Of a stretch of DNA of 64,000 bases, positions 34,558 to 43,582 are shown piece after piece; position 1 is the first letter of the stretch; each line of letters begins with the position of its first letter. The notes under the pieces are model-generated. The model saw only the letters and a program-made list of their open reading frames with translations. It had not been told where the DNA came from and made no database searches. The stretch comes from Pacificoceanicola sp049341065 (GTDB taxonomy: Bacteria; Pseudomonadota; Alphaproteobacteria; Rhodobacterales; Rhodobacteraceae). Position numbers and translations under genes: made by a program. The stretch is taken from the NCBI RefSeq assembly GCF_049341065.1, contig NZ_JBMPIX010000001.1, positions 470,242 to 534,241 on the forward strand. Direction: 5' to 3'.

Positions 34558-35688
34558 TCAGTCCAGCGTCCTGCGGAATCTGAGCAGTGACAACCCCGCG
34601 AGGGCCAGAACAAACCCGGCCAGCGCCATGAAAGACCCAGAGACCGTCTGCAACTCGGCCCCTTTGAGCATGACCGACCGGATCAAGCGCAGGAAATGCG
34701 TCAACGGCAGGATTTCCCCAAGATACTGCGCCCATTGCGGCATTCCGCGATATGGGAACATGAAGCCTGACAGCAGCAGCGAGGGCAGGAAGAAGAAAAA
34801 GGTCAATTGCATGGCCTGCATCTGCGTCCGCGCCACCGTGGAAATCAGATAGCCAAGGATGATCAGGGCGAGCACAAAGATGAACACCCCGCCCAAAAGC
34901 AGGGGCAGGCTGCCGACAAAGGGAATGCCGAACACCATCTTGGCCGCGACCAGAACCACCGCCACCTGCACGCCGCCCACCGCCAGATAGGGCACGATCT
35001 TGCCCAGCATGATCTCAAGCGGGGTGGCGGGCATCGACAGCAGGTTTTCCATGGTGCCGCGCTCGATCTCTCGGGTTAGGGCCATGGCCGTCATCATCAC
35101 CATGGTCAGTTGCAGGATGACCCCCAGCAAGCCGGGCACGATGTTGTATTGGGTGATCCCCTCGGGGTTATAGCGCCGGTGCACAATGATCGAAGGGCCC
35201 ATCGCGGCGCGGCTTGCGCTGTCCAGCCCGGCCTCGCGGCTCAGGGCATCCGCGGCCACGGTGCCCAGTGTCGAGATCGCGCCCGAGGCGACCGAAGGGT
35301 CCGTGGCGTCGGCCTCGATCAGCAGGGTCGCACGGTCGTTGCGTTCGATCCGGCGGCCAAAGTCCGACGGCACCGTCACCACAAAGGCGACATCCCCACG
35401 CGCGATCATTTCCTCGGCCTCCTGCGCTGTCGCCGCCGGGGCGATGAACCGGTAATATCCGGTCAACTCAAGCGCCGAGACCATGGCGCGGGTGAACCTG
35501 TCCTGCGTCGGGGCGACCAGTGCGGCGGGCAGGGCCTTTGGGTCGGTGTTGATCGCGAAGCCGAAGAGCATCAGTTGCAGCAGGGGAATGCCCAACATCA
35601 TGCCAAAGGTCAGCCGATCACGGCGCATCTGGATGGTTTCCTTGGCCAGAAGCGCGCGCAGGCGAGTGAAGGAAAACAGCCGGGTCAT
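34558..35688 (-). CDS. ABC-2 type exporter permease (YhhJ/YbhS-like)
   Basis: The 376-residue protein has one N-terminal membrane helix (TFGMMLGIPLLQLMLFGFAINTDP), a large periplasmic domain, then five helices from about 180 on. The conserved LTREIERGTMENLLSMPATPLEIMLGKI is the ABC-2 coupling region. It overlaps the ATPase gene by four bases. With HlyD and the ATPase it makes a tripartite-like drug or toxic-compound exporter in the inner membrane. Confidence 0.93.
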   Translation of the reverse strand: MTRLFSFTRLRALLAKETIQMRRDRLTFGMMLGIPLLQLMLFGFAINTDPKALPAALVAPTQDRFTRAMVSALELTGYYRFIAPAATAQEAEEMIARGDVAFVVTVPSDFGRRIERNDRATLLIEADATDPSVASGAISTLGTVAADALSREAGLDSASRAAMGPSIIVHRRYNPEGITQYNIVPGLLGVILQLTMVMMTAMALTREIERGTMENLLSMPATPLEIMLGKIVPYLAVGGVQVAVVLVAAKMVFGIPFVGSLPLLLGGVFIFVLALIILGYLISTVARTQMQAMQLTFFFFLPSLLLSGFMFPYRGMPQWAQYLGEILPLTHFLRLIRSVMLKGAELQTVSGSFMALAGFVLALAGLSLLRFRRTLD

Positions 35689-36608
35689 TGCATGTTGTCC
35701 TGCGACGCGCCCATGAGCTGGATGAAGACATCCTCAAGGCTGGTCTCGGCATGGTCGGCCGTGACCCCGGTCTGCTTTGCGATCCGGTCCACCGAGGCGC
35801 GCAGCGCCTTGGCATCGTGCCCGACCACATGCAGCGTCTTGCCAAACGGCGCCACCTGATCGACCCCGGGCGCGTCTTTCAGCGCGCGGGCGGCCTCGGC
35901 GACATTGTCACCGGTGATCACCAATGTGGACAGGGCGGCATCGTGCACGACTTCGTCGACGGTGCCTTTGGCCACGAGTTTACCGTATGAGATATAGCCG
36001 ATGCGATGGCAGCGCTCGGCTTCGTCCATGTAATGGGTCGAGACGAGCACGGTCAGACCGCCTTGGGCACGGGCATGGATTTCGTCCCAGAACTCGCGCC
36101 GGGCCTTGGGATCGACCCCGGCTGTCGGCTCATCAAGGATCAGCAGGTCTGGCCGGTGCATGATGCAGGCCGCCAGCGCCAGCCGTTGTTTCCAGCCCCC
36201 CGAGAGCGATCCGGCAAGCTGTTTGCGGCGGGTGGACAGGCCCAGATCCTCAAGCGTGTCGGCCACCACGCGCCGCGCGCCCTTCATGCCGTAAAGCCCG
36301 GCGACAAAGCGCAGGTTTTCCTCGATGGTCAGGTCTTCGTAAAAGGAGAACTTCTGGGTCATGTAACCGACCTTGCGCTTGATGCTGCGGCGATCCTTGC
36401 GGATGTCGAACCCCAGCACCTGGCCATCGCCACCGTCGGGTTCCAGCAAGCCGCACATCAGCCGGATGGTGGTCGTCTTGCCAGACCCGTTTGGCCCGAG
36501 AAAGCCCATGATCTCGCCCACCGCCACATCCATCGACACATCGTCAACCACCGTCTTGTCACCAAAACGTTTGGTCAGGTGCTGGACAGAGATCGCGGGC
36601 GCGGTCAC
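35685..36608 (-). CDS. ABC exporter ATPase (YbhF/CcmA-like)
   Basis: The 307-residue protein has Walker A GPNGSGKTT, signature SLSGGWKQRLALAACI, Walker B LLILDEPTAGVDP and H-loop VSTHYMDEAERC. A C-terminal domain of about 80 residues follows, as in multidrug exporter ATPases. It has ATGA overlaps with both neighbours, so the HlyD, ATPase and permease subunits are made together. The transported compound is unknown. Confidence 0.95.
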   Translation of the reverse strand: MTAPAISVQHLTKRFGDKTVVDDVSMDVAVGEIMGFLGPNGSGKTTTIRLMCGLLEPDGGDGQVLGFDIRKDRRSIKRKVGYMTQKFSFYEDLTIEENLRFVAGLYGMKGARRVVADTLEDLGLSTRRKQLAGSLSGGWKQRLALAACIMHRPDLLILDEPTAGVDPKARREFWDEIHARAQGGLTVLVSTHYMDEAERCHRIGYISYGKLVAKGTVDEVVHDAALSTLVITGDNVAEAARALKDAPGVDQVAPFGKTLHVVGHDAKALRASVDRIAKQTGVTADHAETSLEDVFIQLMGASQDNMQ

Positions 36609-37555
36609 GGGTGATCGCCGGGCAAGGCGACGTCGACGATCTGCCCCGGCTTCAGGGTCGTGCCCTGCATGGGCAGGGCCTCGATCAGGTAGACCAGCTT
36701 TTGCCGGTTCTCGAGCGAGTAGATCACCGGCGGCGTGAATTCCGGTTCCTCTGCGATATAGGTGATGCGCGCCGACAGATCGCCCTGGCAGCCATCGCAG
36801 GACACCTTCAGCGTTTCGCCGATGCTGATCCGGGAAATCGCGGTTTCCGGCACATAGAGCCGCAGTTTGACAGCGCCATCCCCAAGAACCGAGAGGATCG
36901 GCGCCGAGGGGCCTGCGATCTCGCCGTCGTTGCGGATCACGTCAAAGACCGTGACCGGCTCTGACAGGGACAGGGTGCGCTGTTCGTCAGCCCAGCGCGC
37001 CATCGAAAGCGTCGCCTTTGCCGCCGACAGTGCGGCCTGCGCCTGCGCGATGGCCTGCGGGCGGGCGGGCAGGCGCGCGACGGCCAGTTCGGCCTTGATC
37101 TCGGCGACGCGGGCGGCGGCGATCTGCGCGGCGGTTGTGGCATCGTCCCTTTGCGACTCGGTGGCTGTGCCGCGGGCGGCAAGGCTGGTGACGCGGTCGC
37201 GGGTGCGGTTTGCCTCTACCGCCTGGGCATTGGCCGAGGCAAGGTTGGCTTCGATCACTGCGATTTCTTCGGGGCGTTTGCCTTCTTGCAGGTCCGCAAG
37301 ATGGGCTTGTGCCTGCGCCAGACCGGCTTCGGCCTGCGCCACGGCGATTTCGGAATCGCGCCGCTCCAATTCCACCAACAACTCGCCCGCTTCAACCCGG
37401 TCTCCGCGGGCCACGGCGACAGACTTGATTTGCGCAACGGCCACTGGCGCGACCAAAGTGAACTCACCTTCGACATAGCCGGTGGCAAAGGGACCCGGCG
37501 GCGCGCAGGAGGTGAACAAAGTGGCCGCAAAGGGCAGGGCGCAAATAACACTCAT
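36605..37555 (-). CDS. HlyD-family periplasmic adaptor
   Basis: The 316-residue protein starts MSVICALPFAATLFTSCAPPG, a signal with a possible lipobox (LFTSC). A biotinyl-lipoyl-like half (VAVARGDRVEAGELLVELERRDSE), a long alpha-helical coiled-coil hairpin rich in Ala/Gln/Glu (residues about 75-185) and a second beta part follow. It is the membrane-fusion partner of the ABC-2 exporter downstream. The gene overlaps tetR by four bases. The lipoprotein assignment is tentative. Confidence 0.9.
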   Translation of the reverse strand: MSVICALPFAATLFTSCAPPGPFATGYVEGEFTLVAPVAVAQIKSVAVARGDRVEAGELLVELERRDSEIAVAQAEAGLAQAQAHLADLQEGKRPEEIAVIEANLASANAQAVEANRTRDRVTSLAARGTATESQRDDATTAAQIAAARVAEIKAELAVARLPARPQAIAQAQAALSAAKATLSMARWADEQRTLSLSEPVTVFDVIRNDGEIAGPSAPILSVLGDGAVKLRLYVPETAISRISIGETLKVSCDGCQGDLSARITYIAEEPEFTPPVIYSLENRQKLVYLIEALPMQGTTLKPGQIVDVALPGDHP

Positions 37556-38193
37556 AGGCGTTGCCTTTCGATGGCGTCGCGCAGGTTCGCGATGACGATG
37601 TGCTTGATCTCGCCGGTTTGTGCGGGGCCGATCTGATCCCAGGACATGCGCCGCATCACAAAATCCGAGGCGATGCGGAAATAGACGACCTGACCGATCA
37701 GCGCGAAGACGGAAAGCTTGACCGCGTCATCTTCGGGCGTGCGGCCTGTCGCTGCCGCCCAAAGGGCGCAGAGCGCGCTGTGGCGGGGTTCAACCACCGT
37801 CTCATAGACCTGCTGGGAAATCTCGCCGGGCTCAGTGATCTCGCGCAGCATGAAGGCAACCATGTCGCGCGCCTGCGGCGAGCCGACGACAAGGTCGATA
37901 AAGGCGCTGACCAGATGTTCGATCTGCGTTTCGGCGGCCTGCGGTGTTGTCTGTACCTGCATGATCCCGGCCGTATCCAGCACCGCGCTGATGCGGTCCG
38001 CAACAGAGGTCGCGCAGGCACTGCGCAAGCCGCCTTTGCCGCCAAAATGGTAGTTGATCGAGGCAATGTTGGTTCCGGCACGCTCGGCCAGTTCGCGCGT
38101 CGAGGTTCCTTCATAACCCTGGCGGCCAAACAGATGTAATCCGGCGTCAATCAAGGCTCCGCGCGTCGTGGTCTTGGGATCATCGGTTTGCAT
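37552..38193 (-). CDS. TetR-family regulator, CerR-type C-terminal domain
   Basis: The 213-residue protein has an N-terminal TetR helix-turn-helix (TRGALIDAGLHLFGRQGYEGTSTRELAERAGTNIASINYHFGGKGGL) and a C-terminal part resembling the YbiH/CecR group (MVAFMLREITEPGEI). In E. coli the cecR gene heads the ybhG-ybhFSR exporter operon, the same order as here. It should repress its own operon, and palindromic DNA lies just upstream of its start. Confidence 0.93.
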   Translation of the reverse strand: MQTDDPKTTTRGALIDAGLHLFGRQGYEGTSTRELAERAGTNIASINYHFGGKGGLRSACATSVADRISAVLDTAGIMQVQTTPQAAETQIEHLVSAFIDLVVGSPQARDMVAFMLREITEPGEISQQVYETVVEPRHSALCALWAAATGRTPEDDAVKLSVFALIGQVVYFRIASDFVMRRMSWDQIGPAQTGEIKHIVIANLRDAIERQRL

Positions 38194-38206
38194 AGGCCAG
38201 AGATTA

Positions 38207-38230
38207 AATCAAACGATTGATTGAATCAAT
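38207..38230. promoter_or_regulatory. TetR-type operator, three related half-sites
   Basis: Starting 14 bases upstream of the tetR start, AATCAA (38207-38212), TTGATT (38217-38222) and AATCAAT (38224-38230) make two overlapping inverted repeats. ATTGATTGAATCAAT at 38216-38230 is a perfect 15-base palindrome. The position fits autorepression of the exporter operon. Binding is inferred. Confidence 0.6.
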
Positions 38231-38271
38231 ATCCAAAACGCAAGCCGGCGCACAAGTCCGGCCCAAGCCGT

Positions 38272-40068
38272 TCAGGTCTGTACCACATAGGTGCCGGGGG
38301 CATCGCACAGGGCCGCGTAGGGGCCAAAGGCTGCGCCCAGCGGGGGCGGCGGGACAGGCTCTCCGGAATGCCGGGCCAGCCACTCCACGAAAGCGGGCCA
38401 CCACGAGCCGCCTTGAACATCGGATTCGGCCAGCCATTCATCGGGGTCGCGATAGATGGCATCGACCGGCGTGTCGGCGATGCGGAAATGGCGATTGGGG
38501 TGGCCGGGTTCCGACACGATCCCGGCATTGTGCCCGCCGCTGGTCAGGACAAAAGTCATGTCGGTATCGGCAAACAGGTGCAGTTTGTAGACCGAACACC
38601 AAGGCGCCACGTGATCGTCTTCGGTTCCAACGGCAAAGATCGGTGCGCGAATATCGCCAAAGGCAATCGCCGCATTGCCCACGTGATAGCGCCCCTCGGC
38701 CAGATCGTTATTCAGGAACAGCTTGCGCAGGTATTGCGAATGCATGCGCGCGGGCATCCGCGTCGCGTCGGCGTTCCAAGCCATAAGGTCAAAGGCATCG
38801 CTGCGCTGGCCCAGCAGATAATTGCGTATCACGGGCGCCCAAATCAGATCACGGGCACGCAACAGGGCGAAGGCACCCACCATCTGATCCGAGGACAGAT
38901 AGCCCTGTTCGGCCATCATATCCTCGATCAAGGTGACTTCGGAGTCGTTGATGAACAGTCGCAGCGGCCCGGCCTCGGTGAAATCAACCTGCGCGGCAAA
39001 GAAGGTGACCGTTGCAAGGCGTCTGTCCTTGTCCCGGGCCATGGCCGAAGCTGCGATCGACAGCAATGTGCCGCCAAGGCAATATCCGACAGCGTGAAGT
39101 TTGGGCGCGCTGGTGATGGCCTGAACAGCGTCGATTGCCGCCATGACGCCATCTTCGCGGTAATCCTCCATGCTCAGGTTGCGGTCGCTCTTGTCGGGGT
39201 TTTTCCACGACACCATGAAGACGGTGAACCCCTGACTGACCAGATACCGCACAAGCGAATTATGCGGAGAAAGATCGAGAATGTAGAACTTCATGATCCA
39301 GGCCGGGACGATCAGGATCGGTTCGGGGCGCACGCTGCCTGTGGTGGGCACGTACTGGATCAATTCGATCAGGTTGTTGCGGAAGACGACTTTGCCGGGG
39401 GTGATCGCCAGATTGCGACCGACTTCGAAAGGCTGCGGCCCTTCCGGTTTTGTGCCGCGTGTCTTGCGGGCGATATCCTCGGCCAGATTCTGCGCGCCCC
39501 GGACAAGGTTCTGACCCTGCTCTTTCAGTGTTGCCTCGATCACATCAGGGTTGGTCAGTGCGAAGTTGCTGGGTGCGGCGGTATCGACCATCAGGCCCGC
39601 CACAAATGCCATCAGGTTTTCATGCGCAGGGGAGACGCCGTGCACATCGGTCATGGCTTCCTGCCACCACCGGCCTGTTCGCAAGTGAGTTTGCGACAGG
39701 ACATTGAAGGGGTACTTTTGCCAGTTCTGGCTGGCGAACCTGCGGTCGGACGAGGCTTCGGGTTGGCTGATGCCAAGCGCTTCGCTCCAAAAGGCCTGCA
39801 CGTTCTGCAGCGCCTTCTGCATCATGTTGGCCTGCTTGCCCGGCGAAACCGCCAAGTGTACGGCCCAGTCCATCCAGGCCTCGCCCAGCACCGAAGGGGA
39901 CAGACCCGAGGTTGCTTTGGCAACCCCAGCATGGGCCATCTTGTCCAGCGTTTCAAAAGGGGTCGCCGGGGCTGAGTGCGCTGGCGCCGCGCCCTTTGCC
40001 TCGGTCCGTTTGGGCGGCATGGGGGCTGTGTCCGGTGCGTTTGTGATCAGCTTGAGACGGTCCGACAT
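38272..40068 (-). CDS. phaC: Poly(3-hydroxyalkanoate) synthase, class I
   Basis: The 598-residue protein begins MSDRLKLITNAPDT; AGGAGTTCCC before ATG 40068 supports this start over 40143. The PhaC core has LVRGAQNLAEDI, PILIVPAWIMKFYILDLSPHNSLVRYL, the lipase-like nucleophile box GYCLGGTLLS (catalytic Cys), and a late HVAPWCSVYKLH plus SGGHNAGI with the other triad residues. It polymerises hydroxyacyl-CoA into storage granules. No phaA, phaB, phaP or phaR gene is next to it. An FNR-like box lies 80 bases before the start, next to the second ATPase operon. Confidence 0.95.
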   Translation of the reverse strand: MSDRLKLITNAPDTAPMPPKRTEAKGAAPAHSAPATPFETLDKMAHAGVAKATSGLSPSVLGEAWMDWAVHLAVSPGKQANMMQKALQNVQAFWSEALGISQPEASSDRRFASQNWQKYPFNVLSQTHLRTGRWWQEAMTDVHGVSPAHENLMAFVAGLMVDTAAPSNFALTNPDVIEATLKEQGQNLVRGAQNLAEDIARKTRGTKPEGPQPFEVGRNLAITPGKVVFRNNLIELIQYVPTTGSVRPEPILIVPAWIMKFYILDLSPHNSLVRYLVSQGFTVFMVSWKNPDKSDRNLSMEDYREDGVMAAIDAVQAITSAPKLHAVGYCLGGTLLSIAASAMARDKDRRLATVTFFAAQVDFTEAGPLRLFINDSEVTLIEDMMAEQGYLSSDQMVGAFALLRARDLIWAPVIRNYLLGQRSDAFDLMAWNADATRMPARMHSQYLRKLFLNNDLAEGRYHVGNAAIAFGDIRAPIFAVGTEDDHVAPWCSVYKLHLFADTDMTFVLTSGGHNAGIVSEPGHPNRHFRIADTPVDAIYRDPDEWLAESDVQGGSWWPAFVEWLARHSGEPVPPPPLGAAFGPYAALCDAPGTYVVQT

Positions 40069-40142
40069 GGGAACTCCTGCATTGGCGGGCACAGATCGCC
40101 CGTCCGTTAAAGGCAGGTTAGGCGATGTGCCGCAATGCGGCA

Positions 40143-40156
40143 TTAATCTATGTCAG
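40143..40156. promoter_or_regulatory. FNR-like box upstream of phaC
   Basis: TTAAT-CTAT-GTCAG stands about 80 bases upstream of the phaC start. It deviates from the TTGAT-N4-ATCAA consensus but shares the RTCAG end and a preceding CA with other boxes of this region. It is the weakest of the four. Confidence 0.35.
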
Positions 40157-40209
40157 TGTGGCGGCGAATGGCCGATGACCGCGGCCCCAATGTTTGCCAC
40201 CGAACACCG

Positions 40210-41058
40210 TCAGCGCGCGCCGCGTGCGGATGTGGCTCCGGTGCCAAGTTCGATGATCTCGGCGGTAATCGCTTCCTGACGGACGCGGCGCAATTCGGCC
40301 TGAAAGGTCTCAAGCTCGCGCTCGATCTGGGTTCCGGCGGAGGACATGGCCTCCATCCGGGCCTCGTTCTCGGCGGCAAAGGCGTGCAGGGCCGCCTTGC
40401 AGATCAGCGCGTGAAGGTAATTCTGGCCCAGACTGTCGATCAACGCATCAAGCGGCAGTTGTGTCATCGGAGGATCCTCGTCCACGGTCGGCAGATCCGC
40501 CAGATCAATCGGAAACAGTGTTTGCCGCCGGACAGTGGGTCTACCGGCATCCCACCAAGTATAAAGGACATCCAGGCGCTCGATGCCGCCCTTGGCCACC
40601 TGGTCAAAGATCGCCTGCGTGATCTGGTCCGCCAGTTTGGGCAGGCCGGGGGTATGTGACGGCATGGCCGCGCTCCAACCCGGCTCAAGATCGCGGGCTT
40701 TGGCGACGGAAAACCCTCGGGAGCCGATCAGAAACAGGCTCGCTGCGGCCCGATCCTCGTCAATGCTGTCCAGAACCCGTTCGCTGAAGGCCCCGGCAAA
40801 GCCCTGTTCGGCGCAGAACACAAGCAAGCCGGTTTTGCGCGGGTCTTTCTCTGCCGTGTCGCGGGCCGGGCGGTCGCCGGGGCCAATGGCGCGCGACATG
40901 GCCTGCGCGATGGTCAAGGCATAGCTGTCGACCGCCTTGACCTGTGTTCGGGCGGCGTTGGCGCGGGCGGCGGCGATGCCCTTCATCGCATTCACCACGG
41001 CCCCCAACTGCCGGATGCCCTCGATCCGAGCGCTGATATCGGCCATCCGTTCGGTCAT
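40210..41058 (-). CDS. atpG: N-ATPase gamma subunit
   Basis: The 282-residue protein has the gamma-family ends: an N-terminal coiled helix (RMADISARIEGIRQLGAVVNAMKGIAAARANAA) and a C-terminal helix (ENEARMEAMSSAGTQIERELETFQAELRRVRQEAITAEIIEL) that forms the central shaft. The middle is divergent from housekeeping gamma, as expected for the N-type. It is the last gene of the atpDCQRBEFAG operon and overlaps atpA by four bases. Confidence 0.93.
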   Translation of the reverse strand: MTERMADISARIEGIRQLGAVVNAMKGIAAARANAARTQVKAVDSYALTIAQAMSRAIGPGDRPARDTAEKDPRKTGLLVFCAEQGFAGAFSERVLDSIDEDRAAASLFLIGSRGFSVAKARDLEPGWSAAMPSHTPGLPKLADQITQAIFDQVAKGGIERLDVLYTWWDAGRPTVRRQTLFPIDLADLPTVDEDPPMTQLPLDALIDSLGQNYLHALICKAALHAFAAENEARMEAMSSAGTQIERELETFQAELRRVRQEAITAEIIELGTGATSARGAR

Positions 41059-42605
41059 GGCTGGTCTGTCCCCTTGGCGGGCGCGTCCTCGGCCGGGGGG
41101 GCGGACAGCGCGGTTGCGAGACCGCTGAGCGCGGCCATCAGGCTTTCGCGTGCCTCCGGGGTCAGTTTCCCGGTTTCGGACAGGGCCTGCAGGGCTTCGG
41201 GCGCGCCGTTGTCCAAGGCCGCTGGCAGTCGCATCCGAAAGGTGGTCACAGCCCGCAGCGGCAAAGGGTCCAGCAGCCCCGATTGTACCGCCAGCATAAG
41301 CGCAACCTCATCGCAAAGGCGGTAAGGCATATGCTGCGGTTGGCGCAGCGCCTCTCTGATCCGGGCGCCGCGTGTCAGTTGTTGGCGCACGCGACCTTCG
41401 GGCATGCCGCCAAAACGGGTAAAGACCTCTAGCTCCAGAAACTGAGCATAGTCCAGCCGCAGCGTGCCTGCAGACTCGCGCAGGATCGGCGCCTGCGTCT
41501 TGCCGCCGACGCGGCTGACGCTGAGCCCGACATCCACCGCCGGTTTCTGGCCCTGATGGAACAGCGGCGCATCCAGAACGATCTGACCGTCGGTGATCGA
41601 AATCAGGTTGGTCGGAATATAGGCCGAAAGATTTCCCGAGTCCGTCTCGGCAATCGGCAGGGCGGTCAATGACCCGCCACCGCGCGTCTTGGACAGCTTG
41701 GCCGCGCGTTCCAGCAGCCGCGCGTGGATATAGAACACATCGCCCGGATAGGCTTCGCGCCCCGGTGATTGCCGGGTGAGCAGCGCGATTTCGCGGTGGG
41801 TGGCGGCATGTTTCGACAGATCGTCGATCACGATCAGCGCGTGCTGACCCTTGTCGCGGAAGTATTCCGCCATGGTCATCCCGGCATAGGGCGCGATCCA
41901 TTGCAGCCCCGGCGCCGAGGCGGAGCCTGCAACAATCACGATGCAGCGTGAAAAGTCGCCCTTGGCCTGCAAGGCGTCGATGGCCCGGCGCACGCTGGAT
42001 GTCTTTTGCCCGACAGCGACATAGATGCAGATCATGTCGCTGCCGCGTTGTGCGATCAGCGCGTCGATGGCCAGCGTCGTCTTGCCTGTGGAATGATCGC
42101 CGACGATCAATTCGCGCTGGCCGCGGCCAAGGGCAAAAAGCGTGTCCAGAACAACAACTCCGGTCTGCACCGGCTCGGTCACCAGATCGCGTTCGATGAT
42201 GGAGGGGGCGGGGCGCTCGATCGGCAGATGGGTTGTGGCCTCGATCATGCCGCCGTCATCAAGCGGGCGGCCCAGCGGGTCAACGATGCGGCCCAAAAGC
42301 GCGTCACCCACAGGCACATTGACCACTTCGCCGGTGCCAAAGACCGCATCGCCCGCCTCGACCTTGGTTGCGGCGTCCAGCAGAACGCAGCCGATGAGGT
42401 CAGGGTCCAGCACGCGGGCAAAGCCGACCTGACCGCCTTCGAAGTGCAGCACTTCGTCCAGACGCACGTCGCGCAGCCCCGAGATCATAGCCACCCCATC
42501 GCCGACCTCTTCGACGCGGCCGCGATGTTCGGTGCGCGGGCCAAGCGCGGCGCGCCCAAGGGTCAGGCGGGCAGAGGCCAGCCAGTCGGGCGCGTCAGGC
42601 CGCAT
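41055..42605 (-). CDS. atpA: N-ATPase alpha subunit
   Basis: The 516-residue subunit has Walker A GDHSTGKTT at about 169-177 (GDRQTGKT in common alpha chains), ALIVIDDLSKHA, and SITDGQIVLDAPLF. The N-terminal region is short. It alternates with beta in the catalytic head; ATP is bound but not turned over here. It overlaps atpF by 11 bases and atpG by 4. The slightly aberrant P-loop and short N-terminus fit the N-ATPase clade. Confidence 0.96.
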   Translation of the reverse strand: MRPDAPDWLASARLTLGRAALGPRTEHRGRVEEVGDGVAMISGLRDVRLDEVLHFEGGQVGFARVLDPDLIGCVLLDAATKVEAGDAVFGTGEVVNVPVGDALLGRIVDPLGRPLDDGGMIEATTHLPIERPAPSIIERDLVTEPVQTGVVVLDTLFALGRGQRELIVGDHSTGKTTLAIDALIAQRGSDMICIYVAVGQKTSSVRRAIDALQAKGDFSRCIVIVAGSASAPGLQWIAPYAGMTMAEYFRDKGQHALIVIDDLSKHAATHREIALLTRQSPGREAYPGDVFYIHARLLERAAKLSKTRGGGSLTALPIAETDSGNLSAYIPTNLISITDGQIVLDAPLFHQGQKPAVDVGLSVSRVGGKTQAPILRESAGTLRLDYAQFLELEVFTRFGGMPEGRVRQQLTRGARIREALRQPQHMPYRLCDEVALMLAVQSGLLDPLPLRAVTTFRMRLPAALDNGAPEALQALSETGKLTPEARESLMAALSGLATALSAPPAEDAPAKGTDQP

Positions 42606-43332
42606 CCCTGAGATCCTTCAAAATGGCGTCCAGATCGGCGTGCCAGCTGTTGTGCAGGACAAAATGCGCCGAGCGGAGTTCGATCCCGGCAATCAGCTTT
42701 GCGTCGGTGATGAAATTCAATTGGGGCGTTTCCCCAAGGGCCTTTTCCAAGGCGGCGGTGATCTTTGCCTCTTCGGCGGGTTTCAGGGCGGTGGCGCTGA
42801 GCACATCGATGCCCTCGGAGGTGCCGATAAGCGCGGTTTTGTCGGCATGCGGCAATTGCGCGATGCTCGTCAGCAGCAGATCAAGGAAGGCCGCCTGAAA
42901 GTCGTCAGTGGCCACCCGGTCCAGCAATCGGCGGGCGATTTCTACAGAGAGTTCGGCCGATTTGGCGGCGCTCGCGGCCCGGGCGGCAGCGACCTCGCGG
43001 GCCTTCACGCGCTGCGCATCGGCGATGCGGCTTTCGGCCTTGCTGCGGGCTTCGGCCATGGCGGTCTTGGTCATGGCCTCTGCTTGCGCTGCCGCCTTGG
43101 CCAGCAACGCATCGCGCTCGGCCGCCAGCCCCTCGCGGGTTTTGGTGATCTCGGCCAGCGCCGCGTCTGCCTTGGCCTGAGTCGCCTGCGCGTCTTCGAT
43201 CAGGGATTTGGTCACCTTCTGGCGTTTTTCGATTGCAGCTGCGACCGGGCGCCAGAACACCCGGGCCAGCAGCCACATCAGGATCAGGACGTTGATCGCC
43301 TGAAGTCCAAGCGTCCACCAGTCAATTGTCAT
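42595..43332 (-). CDS. atpF: N-ATPase b subunit with delta-like C-terminus
   Basis: The 245-residue protein starts MTIDWWTLGLQAINVLILMWLLARVFWRP with one membrane helix, followed by a charged Ala/Lys/Glu-rich helix to about 150. This is the normal b-subunit plan, but b chains are usually near 160 residues. The rest resembles the delta subunit C-terminal domain (ATALKPAEEAKITAALEKALGETPQLNFITDAKLIAGIELR), and the operon lacks a separate delta gene. It likely serves as both peripheral stalk and delta. The ATG at 43332 avoids a leader lying in atpE. Confidence 0.92.
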   Translation of the reverse strand: MTIDWWTLGLQAINVLILMWLLARVFWRPVAAAIEKRQKVTKSLIEDAQATQAKADAALAEITKTREGLAAERDALLAKAAAQAEAMTKTAMAEARSKAESRIADAQRVKAREVAAARAASAAKSAELSVEIARRLLDRVATDDFQAAFLDLLLTSIAQLPHADKTALIGTSEGIDVLSATALKPAEEAKITAALEKALGETPQLNFITDAKLIAGIELRSAHFVLHNSWHADLDAILKDLRDAA

Positions 43333-43336
43333 CGCA

Positions 43337-43582
43337 TCACGCCAGCAACGGGTTGGCAAAGAGCAACAATAGCGCCACCACAAGACAGTAGATCGCCGTC
43401 GTCTCGATCATGGCGAGCCCGACGAACAGCGTGCGCGAAATGTCATTGGCCGCTTCAGGTTGGCGGGCAATCGCATCCATCGCGGCGGCGACCGACCGGC
43501 CTTCCGCAAGGGCCGGGCCAATGGCACCGAACGAAACTGCGAAGGTTGCGCAGACGATGCTGGCGAGGCTGAGATAGTCCAT
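43337..43582 (-). CDS. atpE: N-ATPase c subunit (rotor ring)
   Basis: The 81-residue protein has two membrane helices joined by the polar loop ARQPEAAND (RQPE at 40-43). The ion-binding carboxylate is E60 in AMIETTAIY, with T61, T62 and Y65 around it, and E27 lies in the first helix at the place of Gln32 of the Ilyobacter sodium-type c subunit. Thus several but not all sodium-type ligands are kept. It follows the a subunit directly (1-base overlap). The ring size cannot be read from sequence. Confidence 0.95.
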   Translation of the reverse strand: MDYLSLASIVCATFAVSFGAIGPALAEGRSVAAAMDAIARQPEAANDISRTLFVGLAMIETTAIYCLVVALLLLFANPLLA

